A stretch of DNA of 64,000 nt, taken from the NCBI RefSeq assembly GCF_038397775.1, contig NZ_CP151650.1:2790001-2854000 (forward strand), read 5' to 3'. Both the position numbers and the translations under genes were made by a program. Within the stretch, counting starts at the first letter, position 1; each line of letters begins with the position of its first letter. The stretch comes from Pseudomonas sp. RC10. GTDB lineage: Bacteria > Pseudomonadota > Gammaproteobacteria > Pseudomonadales > Pseudomonadaceae. This document shows positions 26,725-35,741 of the stretch, piece by piece. The notes beneath the pieces are model-generated. The model was not told where the DNA came from, searched no databases, and saw only the letters and a list, made by a program, of their open reading frames with translations.

Positions 26725-28728
26725 ATGACCTCCGCCAACCTTGCCCAGCCGATTCCCCGGGTCAGCCTCAACTGGCTGCTGATCGCTCAGGCCCTGGTCA
26801 TCGTGCCGTTTTCGATGCACATCCCTATCGCCTTAGTGGTGCTGTGGCTGGTGTGCAGTTTCTGGCGCATCCAGATTTTTCGCATGCGTGTGCGGATGCC
26901 TGGTACCTGGATCAAATCCGGGCTGCTGGTGGGCACGGCGGGCGGGATTTTTCTGGCGCGGGGCAGTCTGGTCGGGCTCGACGCTGGCGCCGCGCTGCTG
27001 ATCGCCGCGTTCATCCTCAAGATGCTGGAAATGCAGACCCGGCGAGACGCGCTGGTGCTGATCTTTCTCGGCTTTTTTTGCGTGGCGGTGGGCTACCTGT
27101 TCGAAGACGCGCTGCTCTGGGGCCTGTTTACGCTGCTGCCAGTGGCAACCCTGTTGGCGGGGCTGATCGGCCTGCAGCAGTCCAGCCTGTCCAGCAAACC
27201 GGCGGGCACCCTGAAACTGGCGGGCAAACTGCTGTTGCAGGCAGTGCCACTGATGTTGCTGCTGTTTCTGTTCTTTCCCCGTCTTGACCCCCTGTGGTCC
27301 CTGCCGCAGCCCAGCAACAAGGGGCTGACAGGGCTTTCTGACACGATGGCGCCGGGGGACGTGGCCGAGCTGAGCCGGTCGGCGGCGCTGGTGTTTCGCG
27401 CCAGTTTCGAAGGGCCGGTTCCACCGCGCAATCAGCAGTATTGGCGCGGCCTGACCTTGGAGCAGTTCGACGGGCGTCGCTGGTCGCAATCGTCCCGCGC
27501 GCTGGTGCCCGATGCGCCTGACTGGCGGAAGACCGGTGAAAAAGTCAGCTACAGCGTGGTCATGGAACCCAGCGGCAAGCCGTGGCTGATGACCCTGGAC
27601 GTCGGCGAAACCGACCTTGTCGGTGCGCGACAGATGAGCGATTTCCGCTGGCAGCGTCGGCGGCCCATTGAGCAGTCGGTGCTGTACAGCGTCAACGCAT
27701 GGCCCGCTGCGGTGCGGGAAACCAGCCTCAGTGACGGAGCGCGCTCCCAGGATTTGCAACTGCCCGCCAAAGGCAATCCTGAGGCCCGGGAATGGGCGGC
27801 GGACATGCACCGGCGCCACCCCAAGCCTGACGCGCTGGTAGAGAGCCTGCTGGCGTACTTCACCGAACAGCCGTTCCGCTACACCCTGAAACCGCCGACC
27901 CTCGGGCCGAACGGCATCGATGATTTCCTGTTCGGCAGCCGCGCCGGGTTCTGTGAGCACTACGCGGGGGCCATGACCTTCGTGCTGCGGGCAGCGGGCA
28001 TTCCCGCGCGGGTGGTCGCGGGCTATCAGGGCGGAGAGCTGAACCCGGACGGCAATTACATCAGCGTGCGCCAGTTCGATGCCCACGCCTGGGTCGAGTA
28101 TTGGCAGGCGGGTGTCGGCTGGCGCAGCGTCGACCCGACCGCCGCCGTGTCACCGGCCCGGATCGAACAGGGGCTGGAAGCGGCACTTGGCGATGATGAA
28201 GCGTTTCTTGCAGATTCGCCGATGTCAGTGCTGCGTTACCGTCACCTGGCCTGGATCAATTCGATTCGCTTGAGTTGGGATAACCTCAACTACGGCTGGC
28301 AGCGCTGGGTGCTGGGGTATCAGGGGCAGCAGCAATTGCAGGTGCTGGGCCGTTGGTTTTCGGGCTTTCAGGCGCCGGTGTTCGCGGGCGGCGCGGTGGT
28401 CATTCTCGGGCTGCTGGCGCTGTGGCTGTTCAAGCCGTGGCGGCGGGAGAGCGATTCGCAGCTGCGCCTGTTCAACAGGTTCGAACGTCTGTTGGCGCGG
28501 CACGGTCTAAAACGTCAGCCGGGGGAAGGGGCTCGGGCCTTCGCATCCCGCGCCGCCCAGCGCTTCCCGAATCATGCCGAGGCCATCGAAGGGTTCGCTC
28601 AGGAATTCGAAGCCCAGCGTTATGCCGGTGTGTCCGGTTCGGTGGGGCACCTGCGTCGGCGTCTCAAACACTTGCGTCGCCGTTTGCCCTGGCGCTTGTC
28701 AGCGGTCAAAGACAAGCCGTCGTCATGA
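26725..28728 (+). CDS. tgpA: TgpA-like transglutaminase-fold membrane protein
   Basis: 667 residues: an N-terminal DUF3488 region with about six helices (to residue ~195), a periplasmic transglutaminase core with the Cys-His-Asp triad C410 (SRAGFCEHYAG), H454 (FDAHAWVEY) and D470 (SVDPTAA), one helix near 555-575 and a C-terminal cytoplasmic DUF4129-like tail. The same MoxR-DUF58-TgpA order occurs in P. aeruginosa, where TgpA is reported as important for growth. The acceptor protein is unknown. Confidence 0.88.
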   Translation: MTSANLAQPIPRVSLNWLLIAQALVIVPFSMHIPIALVVLWLVCSFWRIQIFRMRVRMPGTWIKSGLLVGTAGGIFLARGSLVGLDAGAALLIAAFILKMLEMQTRRDALVLIFLGFFCVAVGYLFEDALLWGLFTLLPVATLLAGLIGLQQSSLSSKPAGTLKLAGKLLLQAVPLMLLLFLFFPRLDPLWSLPQPSNKGLTGLSDTMAPGDVAELSRSAALVFRASFEGPVPPRNQQYWRGLTLEQFDGRRWSQSSRALVPDAPDWRKTGEKVSYSVVMEPSGKPWLMTLDVGETDLVGARQMSDFRWQRRRPIEQSVLYSVNAWPAAVRETSLSDGARSQDLQLPAKGNPEAREWAADMHRRHPKPDALVESLLAYFTEQPFRYTLKPPTLGPNGIDDFLFGSRAGFCEHYAGAMTFVLRAAGIPARVVAGYQGGELNPDGNYISVRQFDAHAWVEYWQAGVGWRSVDPTAAVSPARIEQGLEAALGDDEAFLADSPMSVLRYRHLAWINSIRLSWDNLNYGWQRWVLGYQGQQQLQVLGRWFSGFQAPVFAGGAVVILGLLALWLFKPWRRESDSQLRLFNRFERLLARHGLKRQPGEGARAFASRAAQRFPNHAEAIEGFAQEFEAQRYAGVSGSVGHLRRRLKHLRRRLPWRLSAVKDKPSS

Positions 28729-28746
28729 AAAACCAAGGAGTGTTCA

Positions 28747-29526
28747 ATGTCTGCCATGGTCGATCACCTGATCGCCGAGATTCTCAGTCTCAATGTCAAG
28801 CTGCTGGCATGCCATGCCAGGTTGGCCGCGTCCACCGACAGCGAAGCGCTGCATGACCTGCGCACCACGGTTCGGCGTCTGCGCAGTGTGCTGCGGCCTT
28901 TGCGCGGGTTGCCCGGATTGGACCAGGTCGAAGAAGCCGCCAAGGGTGTCGGTGCCCTGACCACGCCGCTGCGTGACATGCAGGTGCTGGCCGCGTTTTT
29001 GGTGGAGCAGGGCCAGGGTCAGGCGGCGCTCAAACGCACGACGTTTCTGAACACCGCCTGCCCTCAGGTCGCAACGTCTCCGGAATTGAACCGGCTGTTC
29101 GGGGTGCTCGATCAACTGCCCGCGTTCCTGCGCGCCCAACAGCGTCACGGGTTGCTCAAGAAACTGCGCCAGCGCATTGAAAAGCGCATGGACAAACAGT
29201 GGAAGAAACTGCGCGAAGCCATGGCCGACCCGGCTCACGATCGGCATCGTCTGCGGCTGTTGATCAAGCGCGTGCGTTACGCCGCCGAAGCCTACCCCGA
29301 ACTCAGTCACCAACCCGACGGCATGCAGAAACGCTTGAAGTCGGCGCAAGGGGCGCTGGGCGACTGGCACGATCACCTGCAATGGCTCGCCCAGGCGGAA
29401 CATCAGGACGACCTTTCGCCCTGTGTGGCGGGCTGGGAATTGGGCATCCTGCGTGCCGAAGAGAAGTCGGATAAGGCATTGGACAAGCTCGCCCACGCTT
29501 GCTTTGGCGATGCCCCGAGGCATTGA
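28747..29526 (+). CDS. CHAD domain protein
   Basis: 259 residues, almost all helical and rich in conserved histidines and arginines (EALHDLRTTVRRLRSVLRPL, RHRLRLLIKRVRYAAEAYPE, ALGDWHDHLQWL). This is the CHAD pattern, a histidine alpha-helical domain that binds polyphosphate in characterised members. No CYTH domain is fused or adjacent. It begins 18 bases after tgpA with an AAGGAG SD, so it is probably transcribed with the MoxR group. Confidence 0.87.
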   Translation: MSAMVDHLIAEILSLNVKLLACHARLAASTDSEALHDLRTTVRRLRSVLRPLRGLPGLDQVEEAAKGVGALTTPLRDMQVLAAFLVEQGQGQAALKRTTFLNTACPQVATSPELNRLFGVLDQLPAFLRAQQRHGLLKKLRQRIEKRMDKQWKKLREAMADPAHDRHRLRLLIKRVRYAAEAYPELSHQPDGMQKRLKSAQGALGDWHDHLQWLAQAEHQDDLSPCVAGWELGILRAEEKSDKALDKLAHACFGDAPRH

Positions 29527-29625
29527 TCCCGATCAGGCCGCAGAATTGGCAGTTATGAGCGCTGTTCGGGAAGCAGCGTCTCGCTAAGATCCGGGCATGT
29601 TTCCAGTGAACCCCACGGAGTGCCC

Positions 29626-30420
29626 ATGACCTTTTCCGAACTGCTCGACGCCGTTCGCGCCCACCCGCAGGCCGTGACGATTCCGGCGTCCTGGTCCCAG
29701 GGGCGCTCCTGTTTTGGCGGCTTGATGGCGGCACTGCAATTCGAGGCCATGCGCGCCAAAGTGCCCGCCGACCGCCCGGTGCGTTCGCTGGCCATCTGTT
29801 TTGTCGGCCCTCCCGCCATTGATGTGCCGATCTCGTTCGAGGTGGAAATCCTGCGCGAAGGCAAGGCGGTCAGTCAGGTGCTGGGGCGGGCGGTGCAGAA
29901 CGGCGAGACGGTGACCTTGATTCAAGGCAGCTTCGGCGCGCCTCGGGAGTCATCGATTGCCGTCGCGGCCGAGCCTGCGCCCACGTTGAAACCCGTGGAG
30001 GACGTATCGCCGTTCCCGTTCATTGCGGGCGTGATGCCGGAATATTTGAAATTCATCGAGATGCGTTGGGCGCTGGGCGGCTTTCCGTACAGCGGCACGC
30101 CATCGCCAGCGATTGGCGGGTATGCGCGGTTGCGGGACGTGAAGGACGAGCCGTTGACCGAGGCCCATCTGCTGGCGCTGGTCGACACCTGGCCGCCTGC
30201 GGTCCTGCCGCACCTGAGCAAACCGGCACCGGGCAGTTCGTTGACCTGGACGATTGAATTCGTGCAACCGCTACCGGCCCTGACCACCCATGACTGGACG
30301 CACTACAAGGCGGTGATCGAGCACGCGCGGGATGGTTACGGCCATGTGGCCGCCGGGTTGTGGACGCCGAGCGGGGAGTTGGTCGCGATCAGCCGTCAGA
30401 CGGTGACCGTGTTTGGCTGA
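29626..30420 (+). CDS. Acyl-CoA thioesterase, TesB-like double hot-dog
   Basis: 264 residues with two hot-dog halves. The first contains QGRSCFGGLMAALQFEAM and the second contains SLTWTIEFVQPLP and YGHVAAGLWTPSGELVAIS, as in acyl-CoA thioesterase II/TesB-like proteins that hydrolyse acyl-CoA. ATG 29626 has GGAG at good spacing; a GTG at 29620 would add two residues. It is separated from the CHAD gene by 99 bases and is convergent with the small membrane gene. Confidence 0.8.
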   Translation: MTFSELLDAVRAHPQAVTIPASWSQGRSCFGGLMAALQFEAMRAKVPADRPVRSLAICFVGPPAIDVPISFEVEILREGKAVSQVLGRAVQNGETVTLIQGSFGAPRESSIAVAAEPAPTLKPVEDVSPFPFIAGVMPEYLKFIEMRWALGGFPYSGTPSPAIGGYARLRDVKDEPLTEAHLLALVDTWPPAVLPHLSKPAPGSSLTWTIEFVQPLPALTTHDWTHYKAVIEHARDGYGHVAAGLWTPSGELVAISRQTVTVFG

Positions 30421-30452
30421 TGGACAAGTGGGGAGGGAGCATCCCGAGACCG

Positions 30453-30674
30453 TTACTGGCCTCGGGTTTTGATCGCCTGCGCGGCAATGAGCCCCAGAAT
30501 GCCGATGCCCGCCGAGGCGATGCTGGCGCTCAGCGCACCGTCGAGCAGCAACAGGCCCGAGACGATCGACAGCGGAAACGCCAGAGACGACAGCACCAGA
30601 TTCGACGACAGCCCGGACTTATGGGCGCTGGAGAAGAACTCTTCAAGGTGCAGGTTTGCAATGAATTTGGGCAT
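30453..30674 (-). CDS. Small two-helix membrane protein of unknown function
   Basis: 73 residues (MPKFIANLHLEEFFSSAHKS at the start) with two hydrophobic segments (about 24-42 and 46-66), the second a Gly/Ala/Ile-rich helix (ASIASAGIGILGLIAAQAI). SD GAGGT lies seven bases before ATG 30674. The longer open frame upstream crosses a REP doublet and is not credible as coding. No family is recognised. Confidence 0.65.
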   Translation of the reverse strand: MPKFIANLHLEEFFSSAHKSGLSSNLVLSSLAFPLSIVSGLLLLDGALSASIASAGIGILGLIAAQAIKTRGQ

Positions 30675-30993
30675 GACGTTGACCTCACAAAGCCTAATAA
30701 GAACCGTTTTCGATGGGTTCAGAATAGGCCCGTGATCGCACGGCGGCGAATCGAGGTTTGCTATGGGCGTCATAGGTGGAATGGAGGAAAGCAATCGACC
30801 CCACGCAGCCTTGTAGGAGCGCGCTTGCCCGCAAAGGCGGTGTGCCTGTGATGGATGATGCGCCTGACGCAGCGCTTTCGCGGGCAAGCGCGCTCCTACA
30901 GTCGTGTGTCGACCACCCGTTCGGGTTCCACCCAAAAAACCTCCGGCGTCTTCCACAGGGAGTGGGTTGAACCTTGCAAATGTGCTCGGCGGG
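30675..30993. other. 319-base gap holding a REP doublet and a REP half
   Basis: Besides the doublet at 30812-30900, a half-site of the array class (CTCCGGCGTCTTCCACAGG) lies at 30940-30958. The first 100 bases must hold the promoter of the small membrane gene. No gene is seen. Confidence 0.6.
30812..30900. repeat. REP doublet, GCGCGCTTGCCCGCGA class
   Basis: TGTAGGAGCGCGCTTGCCCG and CGGGCAAGCGCGCTCCTACA form an inverted pair, the second copy of the class found at 11777. Confidence 0.9.
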
Positions 30994-32313
30994 TCAACCC
31001 CGCAATTTCAGCTGCCCGATCGCCGTATTCAATTCCCCCGCCAGGGTCGCCAGTTCATCACTGGTATTCGCTGAATCCACCGTCTGGCGCACGGTGCGTT
31101 CGGTGACGTCGCGGATGCTGACCACTGCCCGGTTCATCTCTTCCGCCACCTGACTCTGCTGCTGCGCCGCAACGGCAATCTGCGTGTTGCTTTCACGCAT
31201 CTGGGCGACGGCATCGGCAATGGCCGTCAGGGCCTCACCGGCTTCCTGAGCGTGCTGCACACAGTCATCGGCCTTGTACGAACTCTCCTGCATGAAATCC
31301 ACCGCATCGCGGGTGCCTGCCTGCAACGCGGCGACCATGGTGGTGATTTCGTCGGTGGAGGTCTGCACGCGCTTGGCGAGGTTGCGCACTTCGTCGGCGA
31401 CCACCGCAAAACCCCGCCCCATTTCCCCGGCCCGGGCCGCTTCGATGGCGGCGTTGAGGGCCAAAAGGTTGGTCTGCTCGGCGATGCTGTGGATCACGTT
31501 GACCACGCCGTTGATCTTCTGGCTGTCTTCGGCCAGGCGCTGAATCATTCCTGCTGTTTGCTGTACGCCGCTGGACAGCCCGGCAATCGAACTCTGCACC
31601 CGGTCCACCACGGCCTTGCCGCTGCCTGCCAGGGCGTCGGCGCTTTGCGATTGGTCGCGGGTGGCGTTGGCATGTTGGGCGATGTGATAGACCGTGGCGG
31701 TCATTTCGTTGATCGCCGTGGCGACCTGGTCGGTTTCGCTTTGCTGACCGAGCATGCCTTCGCGCACATCGCTCATGCCGGTCGCCAAGTGCACCGCGCC
31801 CTGATCCAGCCGCGCCGCCGACTGCGCGACAGTGCCGACGATGCGCTGATAACCGGCCTGCATGGCGTTGAACGCCTTGGCCATTTGCCCGACTTCGTCT
31901 TCGCCCATGAGGGGCACACGCGCCGACAGATCGCCGGTGCGCTCGACGTGCAGCATCACGTCTTTGAGAGTGTTGAGGTGGGTCAGGAGAAAACGGATCA
32001 ACAACTGCGACGCGCTGAGCATGGCGAGCATCAGCACCAGCACGGCCACCGCGTATTCGGTGAAATGTTCGGCCAGCAGGTCGTTGAGTCCCGGGACGAC
32101 GGGGAGCGGCGGGGGCGTGGGCGTCGGCTGCCCGGCAGGCCACGCGGCCAACAACTGCGCCTGAGCCTGGGCCGCGACCCTGGCATCCTCGGCGCGGCTG
32201 TGCTGCTCCAGGTTCAGTGCGTAAAGCACCAACAGCAAGGTGGTGATGAACGCGACGGCGTTGACCGCCCAAAATTTGTATTTCAGCGAGATGTTGCTCA
32301 ACCAGCGGCCCAT
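30994..32313 (-). CDS. Methyl-accepting chemotaxis protein with short periplasmic loop
   Basis: 439 residues from ATG 32313 ([13 protein letters not shown]). Helix 1 is at about 12-32, a periplasmic loop of only about 55 residues rich in Gln, Ala and Pro follows, and helix 2 is at about 88-110. A HAMP domain comes next ([20 protein letters not shown]) and then a long signalling coiled coil with the conserved tip [20 protein letters not shown] and [16 protein letters not shown]. It signals to CheA/CheW. The loop is far too small for dCache or 4HB ligand domains, so it may sense membrane, redox or energy state, or use a partner protein. Confidence 0.92.
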   Translation of the reverse strand: MGRWLSNISLKYKFWAVNAVAFITTLLLVLYALNLEQHSRAEDARVAAQAQAQLLAAWPAGQPTPTPPPLPVVPGLNDLLAEHFTEYAVAVLVLMLAMLSASQLLIRFLLTHLNTLKDVMLHVERTGDLSARVPLMGEDEVGQMAKAFNAMQAGYQRIVGTVAQSAARLDQGAVHLATGMSDVREGMLGQQSETDQVATAINEMTATVYHIAQHANATRDQSQSADALAGSGKAVVDRVQSSIAGLSSGVQQTAGMIQRLAEDSQKINGVVNVIHSIAEQTNLLALNAAIEAARAGEMGRGFAVVADEVRNLAKRVQTSTDEITTMVAALQAGTRDAVDFMQESSYKADDCVQHAQEAGEALTAIADAVAQMRESNTQIAVAAQQQSQVAEEMNRAVVSIRDVTERTVRQTVDSANTSDELATLAGELNTAIGQLKLRG

Positions 32314-32446
32314 GAGGAAGCTCTTCTGTGATCGCACGTGATAAGGCAAGGTGCCACCAGTGTTTCAGCTGTGCATGACAGACGTGTTGATCTGTATCAA
32401 TTTCCCGAATCGCTGGGACTCGCAATGTTTTCGTGCGACGCCGAAC

Positions 32447-32556
32447 GTGTGGGAGCAGCCGGAGGTTACGACGGCCGCGAATGCGTTGGATCAGCACAGG
32501 ATGAGGCGCCTGATACTCCGCTTCGCTGCCGTCGTAACCTCCGGCGTCTCCCACAG
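32447..32556. repeat. REP doublet, GCCGGAGGTTACGACGGC class
   Basis: TGTGGGAGCAGCCGGAGGTT and AACCTCCGGCGTCTCCCACA face each other, with CGACGGC and GCCGTCG inside the arms. This is the same class as the units of the array at 37.5-38.5 kb but isolated, with no 149-bp linker. Confidence 0.88.
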
Positions 32557-32606
32557 AAATCGGGCGCGACGTAGGCTTCGTGGTGGGCGCGGATGGCGAC
32601 CCTCGA

Positions 32607-33410
32607 TCACATCACAGGCAGCGAAAAGAACGCACGCGCACAGGCGGTGGTGTGGGCAGCGAGGTCTTCCGGGGTTTCGCCCCGGTGCAACGCCACTTCC
32701 CGCAGCACTTCCGGCAGGTACGCCGGTTCGTTGCGGCCGTTTTTCGGTTTGGGCCGCAGGGTGCGCGGCAGCAGATATGGCGCGTCGCTTTCCAGCATCA
32801 GGCGGCCTTGCGGAATTTCGCGCACCAGCGGGTGCAGGTGGGTGCCCCGGCGTTCGTCGCAGATCCACCCGGTGATGCCGATGTACAGGTCCATGTCCAG
32901 ATAATTGAACAGCGCGCGTTTTTCGCCGGTGAAGCAATGCACCACCGCGCCGGGCAAGTGATCGCGATACTCGCGCAAGATCGCCAGCAACCGTTCGTCG
33001 GCATTACGCTCATGAAGAAAGACCGGCATGTTCAAGGCCACGGCCAGCGCCAGATGGGCTTCCAGTACCTTTTCCTGTTGCGGGCGTGGGGAGAAGTCAC
33101 GGTTGAAATCGAGCCCGCATTCACCCACCGCGCACACCGAACTTTCTTTCAGGAGGCCGTGCAACTGTTTTTCAGTGTCCAGTGTCCAATCGCTCGCCGA
33201 ATGGGGGTGAACCCCGGCGGTGCTGAACAATCGCTGGCCGCTTTCGTCCAGTTGGCGACACATCTGCAAGGCCTGTTCGCTGCCCTCGACGCTGGTACCG
33301 GTGAGGATCAATTGGTCCACGTGGGCGGCGTAGGCGCGGTCGAGAACGTCGCGTTCCTTACCCGCAAAACTGGGATTCACAAGATTGACGCCGATATCAA
33401 TTAGTTGCAT
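32607..33410 (-). CDS. tatD: TatD-family metal-dependent DNase
   Basis: 267 residues, near identical in layout to E. coli TatD: DIGVNL at the N-terminus (TatD proper lacks the HxH of its paralogues), [57 protein letters not shown] and [13 protein letters not shown]. It is a 3'-5' exonuclease with roles in DNA repair and fragmentation. No tatABC genes are adjacent. A large nested palindrome lies immediately before its start. Confidence 0.93.
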   Translation of the reverse strand: MQLIDIGVNLVNPSFAGKERDVLDRAYAAHVDQLILTGTSVEGSEQALQMCRQLDESGQRLFSTAGVHPHSASDWTLDTEKQLHGLLKESSVCAVGECGLDFNRDFSPRPQQEKVLEAHLALAVALNMPVFLHERNADERLLAILREYRDHLPGAVVHCFTGEKRALFNYLDMDLYIGITGWICDERRGTHLHPLVREIPQGRLMLESDAPYLLPRTLRPKPKNGRNEPAYLPEVLREVALHRGETPEDLAAHTTACARAFFSLPVM

Positions 33411-33424
33411 GGTTCATCCTCAGC

Positions 33425-33563
33425 GAGACGGTGTAAAAACTGCTGCGCTCGGCGATGCTGCGTTAAAAACGGGTTCGGAATGCTCATTTAGGGGCCTAAA
33501 CTCCGCTTCCTCACCCGTTTTTGCCTTGCCTAGCCTTCGCTCGCGACGTTTTTACAGCGTCTC
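33425..33563. repeat. 139-bp nested palindromic element before tatD
   Basis: Three inverted pairs share one axis. The outermost is GAGACG-GT-GTAAAAAC (33425-33440) with GTTTTTAC-AG-CGTCTC (33548-33563). The middle pair is AAAAACGGGT (33465-33474) with ACCCGTTTTT (33513-33522). The centre is TTTAGG-GG-CCTAAA (33487-33500). The whole would fold as one long interrupted hairpin. It is unlike the REP classes in this window and fills the gap between tatD and the transglycosylase gene. Confidence 0.8.
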
Positions 33564-33737
33564 GAGGAGGCCGAGAAGAATACCAGAGCGATTGAAGCCA
33601 TAAAAAATCAAGCAGCCTCAACTGCTTGGCATGATTAGAACCCTGTGATGTTGCCAGCTCAGGCGCACGCCTGAAGCGAACGCAGCTGCCTGACACAGAC
33701 TTCAAGCCCGTTTTTTCGGCATTTTCCCGGAGCGTCA

Positions 33738-35168
33738 ATGATCCGAGCCTCATTCATTTCGCTGTGCCTGCTGCTCATCAGCCATCCGGCATCCGCCCAG
33801 GCCTCGACCCGCCCGGCAGGGCCACCGGTCATCGTCAAGAAAACCCAGATTCGCGACCTGTCGGCCATTCGCAGCAGCAAAGTCCTGCGCGTCCTCGTCA
33901 ATCAGAGCCGCAACAGCTCCGGTGAAGTGCAGGGTGAGCCGATTGGCGTCGAATACCGCCGCCTGCAAGCCTTCGAAAAATACCTCAACGGCCACGCCCG
34001 CGACGGCCAGAAAGTCTCGATCAAACTGATCCCCAAAGCCAAGGACCAACTGCTCGCTGCGCTGCAACGTGGCGACGGGGACATGGTGGCCCCTGGCGAA
34101 CTGCTCGACGCCAGTGCTGCCCATTACGTCGATGCCACTGAACCGGTGGTGAGCCATGTGCCGCTGGTCGTGGTCGGTGTGCGGGGCGAGCGGGTGTTCA
34201 AGCGCCCAGAGCAACTGTCCGGCCGGACGGTCATGCTGACCAATGGCAGCGCCGCCGACGAAGCCCTCGTGCAACTGAACCAGAAGCTGGCCTTGCGCAA
34301 ACTGCCGCCGGTGAAAATCGAATGGGTCGATCCCAGCCTTGCCGTCGAAGACGTGCTGGAAATGGTGCAGGCCGGAATCTACCACCTGACCGTGGTCGAA
34401 CAGCCGATTGCCGAGCGCTGGGCGCGGGTGATGCCCAAACTGCGTGTCGATCGTGGGCTGTCGCTGAGCGATCCGGGGGACATGAGTTGGTTCGTGCGCA
34501 AGGACGCGGTGATGCTCCACGCCACGGTGGACCGTTTCCTCGAAACCTACGAACCGCCCGCCAATCAAGACGCTGCGTTCCAGAAGGCTTACAAGGATTT
34601 GTATCGCGTTCACTATCCGCTGGCCCGTGAAGACCGCCAGCGACTGGAAAAACTGCGTCCGACCCTGCAACGCCACGCCGATGCGCAGAAAATGGACTGG
34701 CTGGACCTGGCAGCGCTGGCGTTCAAGGAGTCTCAGCTCAACCCGAGCGCCAAGGGCGGCAGCGGCGCGACGGGTTTGCTGCAAATCACCCCGTCGGCGG
34801 CGCAACGGGTCGGCGTGGGCAATATCCACGACGTCGATGGCAACGTGCAGGCCGCGAGCAAGTATTTGGCGATGATTCGTCACAAGTTCTTTGCCAGCCC
34901 GAAGATCAACGAACGCGAGCGCATGGCATTTACCCTGGCCGCCTACAACCTGGGTCCGGAGCGGGTTCAAGCGATGCGCACCGAAGCGAAGCGTCAGGGC
35001 CTGAACCCCAATCAGTGGTTCTTTCAGGTGGAGCGGGTAGCGATGGAGCAGGTGGGGATGAACGTGGTCACCTACGTCAACAGCGTGAACAAGTACTACC
35101 TCGCTTACGATCAGGAACGCAGTTCGCTGGAGAGCCCTTCGCCGCGCAAGGTGGCGATCCGCGAATGA
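33738..35168 (+). CDS. MltF-like membrane-bound lytic transglycosylase
   Basis: 476 residues. A signal peptide (to about SHPASA/Q) leads to an SBP_bac_3-type domain (about 50-295) and a C-terminal SLT domain with catalytic Glu331 (ALAFKESQLNP), GATGLLQITPSAA and LAAYNLGPERV. MltF enzymes cleave the MurNAc-GlcNAc bond of peptidoglycan to give 1,6-anhydroMurNAc, and the binding domain modulates them. No lipobox Cys is seen in the signal region, so it may be anchored only by its N-terminal helix or be soluble in the periplasm. Confidence 0.9.
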   Translation: MIRASFISLCLLLISHPASAQASTRPAGPPVIVKKTQIRDLSAIRSSKVLRVLVNQSRNSSGEVQGEPIGVEYRRLQAFEKYLNGHARDGQKVSIKLIPKAKDQLLAALQRGDGDMVAPGELLDASAAHYVDATEPVVSHVPLVVVGVRGERVFKRPEQLSGRTVMLTNGSAADEALVQLNQKLALRKLPPVKIEWVDPSLAVEDVLEMVQAGIYHLTVVEQPIAERWARVMPKLRVDRGLSLSDPGDMSWFVRKDAVMLHATVDRFLETYEPPANQDAAFQKAYKDLYRVHYPLAREDRQRLEKLRPTLQRHADAQKMDWLDLAALAFKESQLNPSAKGGSGATGLLQITPSAAQRVGVGNIHDVDGNVQAASKYLAMIRHKFFASPKINERERMAFTLAAYNLGPERVQAMRTEAKRQGLNPNQWFFQVERVAMEQVGMNVVTYVNSVNKYYLAYDQERSSLESPSPRKVAIRE

Positions 35169-35376
35169 ATGTTCCCGAAACAATCGACAAACCCTGACAC
35201 ACTCAATTGACAATCCCCGTGCGGCTTCTCTAGGATGCCGCTCATGCGCCGATTTAAACAGCTACTTGCGGGGCGCCGGGTGTCGTGAACAACGATACCG
35301 AAATACCGCTAAAGCGCTGGTTCGGTGTTGCCTCTCACCGCTGCCCAGCGGAACACTGAGGCCGAGAAACGACACT

Positions 35377-35694
35377 ATGAGCAGTAATTCCAGCCCCCGC
35401 CCCCTCGTTCGTCTGGCGCCCATCGGCAGCCAGTTCAGCCGTCGCAATCCGAAAATCCTGCTGGGCGGTTCTCACCAGCCCACGCTGTTGCGCTACCTCG
35501 ATGGCTGGCCCCGTCGCCAGCACGGCCCCCACGCCTTTCTCATTCAATTCATAGACCTTCACGACACCCTTGAGCGGTTTGGCAATGACCAGTTCGACCT
35601 GGCCGTCGTTCAGTCGCCGACCGCCGAAGACGCCGACGGGGTGATCCGCCATCTGACGCGCATTGCACGGCAAGGGCTGATCACTCGCACCTGA
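35377..35694 (+). CDS. Hypothetical 105-residue protein
   Basis: The frame from ATG 35377 (MSSNSSPRPLVRLAPIG) shows ordered sequence such as KILLGGSHQPTLLRYLDGW and QFDLAVVQSPTAEDADGVI, reminiscent of the beta-alpha pattern of a Rossmann or methyltransferase-like fold. It is too short to complete one and lacks a glycine-rich SAM loop. No strong SD is visible. It could be a small real gene or the remnant of a longer one. It is convergent with the MDR gene downstream. Confidence 0.4.
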   Translation: MSSNSSPRPLVRLAPIGSQFSRRNPKILLGGSHQPTLLRYLDGWPRRQHGPHAFLIQFIDLHDTLERFGNDQFDLAVVQSPTAEDADGVIRHLTRIARQGLITRT

Positions 35695-35741
35695 ATCAGC
35701 CGCTGAGGGCGGTATTGGCTACGGCTGCATGCCGGAACGCT

